Notes under the pieces: generated by a model
Database searches by the model: none
The model's input: only the letters and a program-made list of their open reading frames with translations
Told to the model about the DNA's origin: nothing
Shown: piece after piece, positions 5,505-7,637 of the stretch
How the letters are laid out: each line of letters opens with the position of its first letter
Numbering within the stretch: position 1 is the first letter of the stretch
Translations under genes and position numbers: made by a program
Assembly: GCA_030835185.1 (NCBI GenBank)
Contig: JAUQWL010000209.1
Span: 1-7,637, forward strand
DNA length: 7,637 nucleotides
Direction: 5' to 3'
DNA from: Solirubrobacterales bacterium
GTDB taxonomy: Bacteria > Actinomycetota > Thermoleophilia > Solirubrobacterales > 70-9

Positions 5505-6833
5505 TCAGACTTTCGCGCTCGTCTGGCCGACGCTTCGTGCAAGCGGAATCAAGAAGAGGCCAAGGCCCTTATACAGGAACTCGTCCGGGTATTGGCGATA
5601 CCCGGTGCCTCGCCGCTTGTGCTTCTTCATCAGCCACCTCCTCAATCGTCGCTCGGTGTATGCCCGGACGAGCCAGTAGGCGCGGAGAACGGGGCCTTGG
5701 TTGAAGTACCCGCACCAGCCTCGTAGCATGCGGTTGAGCTCCAGAACCCGCTCTTGCGGGCTGGTCAGGAGCCACCGCCGTGAGGTCTCATCGTGGATTT
5801 TCCGAAGGATTCTGGATACAGCCTTCTTCGAGGGGCGCGTGCCGATGTACGGCTTGCCTTGACGGTCGTAGCATCGACCAAAAGTGTATCCCAGAAAGTC
5901 GAAGGATGATTCTTCGACGTTCACGAGATGGGTCTTCTGCTCGTTGACCGTCAAACCGAGGCGTTCCATGAGTTTTCGGGTCGCCTCCATCGCCTCTACG
6001 CCCCGACCGGGCGCGCAGCAGATGACGAAGTCGTCCGCGTAGTTCACGACACACGCATTGAGTCGACGGTCGAGACCGAACTTCTGCCAGGCCAGAATGA
6101 AGCGACGGAAGTAGAGATTTGCAAGAAGCGGCGAAATTACACCGCCCTGGGGCGTTCCCCGCTTGCGATCCCTGGCTTCCGTCGTGCAATTGAACCCATG
6201 CTTGACCCGCTCCCTCACCGCAGCGCGCAGCCAGCCTTTGATGACAGAGAGAACTTGCCCATCAGCCACCCGTCTCGCTACGCACTTCATCAGCGGGCCG
6301 TGCGGAATGGTGTTGAAGTAGTCGGAGAGGTCTCCGTCTACCACCTCCCGCCGCCCGTACTGAGTAATGTGGAAGTACACGCGACGCACTGCCATCTTAG
6401 CATCCAGTCCAGGACGGAACCCATACTGCTGCGGAGTCAAATCCGCCTCAAAGATGGGACCGAGGACCATCAGCGCGGCCATCTGCACGACGCGGTCTCG
6501 AATTGTCGGTATGCCCAGTGGTCTTTGACCACCGTTTCCCTTAGGAATCCAGACTCGAAGGAGGGGTCCGGGGCGATACTTCTTCGCCGCCAGCTCCTCC
6601 CGAAGGTTTCCCAGCCAACAGGCCAGACCCTGGCGCTCGATCGCCGAGAAATCCTCGCTATCAGCACCTGCCGCTCCGCCGTTTGCACGGCATCGGCGGT
6701 AGGCTGCGTCGAGGACATCCATGCGATAGACCTTGTCCCAGAGCGAATAGAACCGAAAGCCGGGTTCAGACTTAGCTTTTGCCTGTAGCGTCCTCTGCAG
6801 CTTCTGAACATTTGTTGGAGTTGATAGGCTCAC
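5505..6833 (-). CDS. ltrA: Group II intron reverse transcriptase/maturase
   Basis: This is a 442-residue intron-encoded protein that aids intron splicing and copies the intron RNA into DNA at the target. Reverse transcriptase motifs in order are P-L-G-I-P-T-I-R-D-R-V-V-Q (105-117), Y-G-F-R-P (137-141), D-G-D-L-S-D-Y-F-N-T-I (166-176, catalytic Asp168), G-T-P-Q-G-G-V-I-S-P-L-L-A-N-L-Y (226-241), Y-A-D-D-F-V (265-270, catalytic) and F-L-G-Y-T-F (313-318). The maturase X domain shows L-N-R-M-L-R-G-W-C-G-Y-F (366-377) and the basic R-R-W-L-M-K-K-H-K-R-R (398-408). No HNH endonuclease domain follows, so second-strand priming would rely on another source such as a replication fork (known for such introns; inferred here). 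The start is GTG with a weak GGGGAT upstream. In the family motif F-F-D, this protein has Y-F-N. The stop lies 12 nt before domain V. Confidence 0.95.
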   Translation of the reverse strand: MSLSTPTNVQKLQRTLQAKAKSEPGFRFYSLWDKVYRMDVLDAAYRRCRANGGAAGADSEDFSAIERQGLACWLGNLREELAAKKYRPGPLLRVWIPKGNGGQRPLGIPTIRDRVVQMAALMVLGPIFEADLTPQQYGFRPGLDAKMAVRRVYFHITQYGRREVVDGDLSDYFNTIPHGPLMKCVARRVADGQVLSVIKGWLRAAVRERVKHGFNCTTEARDRKRGTPQGGVISPLLANLYFRRFILAWQKFGLDRRLNACVVNYADDFVICCAPGRGVEAMEATRKLMERLGLTVNEQKTHLVNVEESSFDFLGYTFGRCYDRQGKPYIGTRPSKKAVSRILRKIHDETSRRWLLTSPQERVLELNRMLRGWCGYFNQGPVLRAYWLVRAYTERRLRRWLMKKHKRRGTGYRQYPDEFLYKGLGLFLIPLARSVGQTSAKV

Positions 6834-7341
6834 GCCAATCCCCGATTCTCGCCACTTTAGGCGCTTGCACCGAATCAGGGCCCCTTCCCTCCACCCGAAT
6901 TACCGGGCTTCAACGGTACTACGGACCCATCCGCCACCCACACTGGCCGTCGGCCATCCTCGCGGCGCCGGCGTTGCTGCGTGCTGCCAGCACTAAGCAC
7001 CAGCGTGGGCTTCCCCTGTTGCGTGTCGTTCCCGTCCCGCGCGTGCTGCCACCACTACCCCGGTGGTCCCGATGGGTGCAGATATCGCTCGCTACCCCAT
7101 CGGCATCGGCCTTCCCCGTTATTGTGGCGGGTCGGCGGCCACATTGGCACTTTCGGGGCCTGCTCAGTGTTCACTACTCGTTGCGGCCCACGCGGATCGC
7201 TGACCCCCAGAAGGGGCCTTTTCCCCAGATACTTCAGCCCATTCGTTACCTCCTGAACTGCTCCAAGGTGCTTCCGGCTGGAGCGATAGTTAGCCGGCCG
7301 GGACTCTCACCCGGTGGACCGACACGCCCTCCAGGGCGTAC
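6834..7341 (-). ncRNA. Group II intron 5' ribozyme portion (domains I-III, start of IV)
   Basis: This is the structured 5' part of the intron RNA. It begins with the GUACG terminus and the ACGCCC-UGGA-GGGCGU hairpin, then GGGUGAGAGUCCCGG, a GC-rich stem resembling those in other bacterial group II introns. It contains EBS1. Long plus-strand and minus-strand open frames across it are not genes. I did not fold the individual subdomains. Confidence 0.8.
7118..7125 (-). other. Predicted EBS1 of the group II intron
   Basis: The minus strand reads ACAAUAAC, perfectly complementary to GUUAUUGU, the last 8 nt of the 5' exon (plus strand 7342-7349). It begins at intron nucleotide 217, inside domain I, flanked by CC on one side and GGGG on the other, so it would sit in a hairpin loop as EBS1 does. 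It defines the intron's main target recognition. I could not identify EBS2 or EBS3 with confidence. Confidence 0.75.
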
Positions 7342-7604
7342 ACAATAACATCGCCGAGCGCGCGCTGAAGAAGGTCGTTTTGCACCGCAAGAATAGCCTC
7401 TTCTACCGGACCCAGAAGGGCGCCAGGACGGGTGACCTCTACATGTCGCTGATCCAGACCTGCCAACTGAACGACGTGGATCCGTTCGACTACCTCACTA
7501 CGCTCCAGCGTCGCGCAGTGGATGTTGCTGCCGACCCGACCGCTTGGCTCCCGTGGAACTACCGCTCGGCGGCGGCCCAGCCAACGCCCACCGCCTGCAG
7601 CTAA
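7342..7604 (+). pseudogene. tnpC: IS66 transposase TnpC, 3' part with the catalytic Glu
   Basis: This is the C-terminal 86 residues of the split transposase. Joining base 5402 to 7342 creates a GAC codon and restores P-L-D-N-N-I-A-E-R-A-L, the motif holding the third catalytic residue (Glu434 of the rejoined protein). It is followed by the family pattern R-K-N-S-L-F-Y, Y-M-S-L-I-Q-T-C-Q-L-N and V-D-P-F-D-Y-L. The rejoined frame is 1548 nt, exactly 516 codons including TAA at 7602-7604, a normal size for this family. An ATG at 7314 gives an apparent start in the same frame, but it lies in the intron and yields ten unrelated residues. Without the two Asp residues encoded upstream, this piece cannot be catalytic. 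Confidence 0.9.
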
Positions 7605-7606
7605 CC

Positions 7607-7637
7607 GCTTAAAAGGTCATCCGCCGAAAGGACACGG
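7607..7637 (-). repeat. Right terminal inverted repeat of the IS66 element
   Basis: It ends GCCGAAAGGACACGG and matches the left repeat (3139-3169) at 23 of 31 positions in inverted orientation, starting 3 nt after the tnpC stop. It runs to the final base of the window, so its outer limit is unknown. The sequence may stop here because an assembly broke at a repeated IS end. Confidence 0.78.

Larger units (their letters stand above)
5403..7341 (-). mobile_element. Group II intron inserted antisense into IS66 tnpC
   Basis: This is a 1939-bp retroelement whose RNA is read from the minus strand: 5' end at 7341, 3' end at 5403. The first 508 nt (7341-6834) hold domains I-III and the start of IV, followed by the reverse transcriptase gene, domain V and domain VI. 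The 5' end reads GTACG and forms an immediate 6-bp hairpin (ACGCCC/GGGCGT, loop TGGA). The 3' end is CTCTAC. The borders are supported by exact restoration of the transposase frame, a bulged branch adenosine in domain VI, and an 8-nt EBS1-IBS1 match. No target duplication is expected or seen. Because it is antisense to tnpC, splicing cannot repair the tnpC mRNA. All visible parts look intact, so it may still be mobile. Confidence 0.93.
3139..7637 (+). mobile_element. IS66-family insertion sequence, interrupted by a group II intron
   Basis: The element carries the three standard IS66 genes in order (tnpA, tnpB, tnpC) on the plus strand, bounded by imperfect inverted repeats that match at 23 of 31 positions. 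It begins about 32 bp after the tsf terminator. Without the 1939-bp intron the element would be about 2.56 kb, a normal IS66 size. The right repeat reaches the last base of the window, so the exact right border and the 8-bp target duplication usual in the family cannot be checked. If the border is at 3139, the left flank 3131-3138 reads CGAATGCT and the same 8 bases should follow base 7637. The copy is not autonomous because tnpC is split. Confidence 0.88.

Noticed and set aside
5403..5704. Extension of the transposase frame to a 528-residue protein
   Set aside because: From 5403 the frame reads through the antisense of intron domains VI and V and the end of the reverse transcriptase gene. 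The family motif resumes only at 7342.
5928..6788. A 286-codon plus-strand open frame
   Set aside because: It lies wholly antisense to the reverse transcriptase, whose motifs are all present on the minus strand.
5505..6833. The reverse transcriptase as a retron or diversity-generating element
   Set aside because: A maturase X domain, a domain V hairpin and domain VI immediately downstream identify a group II intron. No template/variable repeat pair or retron RNA was seen.
7343..7343. Intron 5' end at 7343 (GUGUACG)
   Set aside because: It looks closer to the usual GUGY start. With the 3' end set by domain VI, however, it leaves the transposase out of frame, whereas 7341 restores D-N-N-I-A-E exactly. 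Kept as an open alternative in the findings.
6779..7348. A 189-codon plus-strand open frame at the intron 5' end
   Set aside because: It covers the structured ribozyme domains and has a Pro/Arg/Ser-rich translation with no recognisable domain.

Overview
The window looks like a bacterial chromosome of high G+C content. It carries a conserved translation operon (rpsB-tsf), a small toxin-antitoxin operon on one side, and a mobile element invaded by a second mobile element on the other. The organism cannot be named from this alone. The single-core EF-Ts of about 197 residues, the strong AAGGAG-type ribosome binding sites and the sigma70-like promoter suggest a Terrabacteria-type lineage (for example a high-GC Bacillota, Chloroflexota or Armatimonadota relative). 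That is an inference.

Layout. Bases 1-212 hold no gene I can support. Bases 213-933 on the minus strand encode a Phd/YefM-type antitoxin followed, with a short overlap, by a VapC-type PIN-domain toxin, with a plausible promoter at 958-985. Bases 986-1361 are intergenic with no convincing gene. A good promoter (TTGACG, 17 nt, TAGAAT) at 1362-1390 drives rpsB (1535-2440) and tsf (2466-3059) through a leader of about 140 nt with hairpins, and a clear intrinsic terminator follows at 3078-3106.

About 30 bp past that terminator an IS66-family element begins (left inverted repeat 3139-3169, right inverted repeat 7607-7637, the last base of the window). It carries tnpA (3220-3615), tnpB (3617-4036) and the DDE transposase tnpC. 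tnpC is split: codons 1-428 and the first base of codon 429 end at 5402, and the frame resumes at 7342 and ends at 7604. The 1939-bp insert (5403-7341) is a group II intron lying on the minus strand, antisense to tnpC. It encodes a reverse transcriptase/maturase (5505-6833) and has recognisable ribozyme domains V and VI.

The intron borders can be placed to the base from four observations. Removing 5403-7341 restores an open frame of 516 codons (515 residues plus stop) with the family motif L-D-N-N-I-A-E-R-A-L. Domain VI folds with one bulged adenosine 7 nt from the proposed 3' end. The 3' end is AC. An 8-nt segment of domain I (7118-7125, minus strand) is perfectly complementary to the last 8 nt of the 5' exon (IBS1/EBS1).

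How it fits together: this is a parasite inside a parasite. The IS66 copy cannot make its transposase, because the intron is in the wrong orientation to splice out of tnpC mRNA, so the IS could move only with transposase supplied in trans. The intron has all visible parts for splicing and mobility on a minus-strand transcript. Its recognition sequence lies on the codons of the transposase active site, which would let it home to other IS66 copies.
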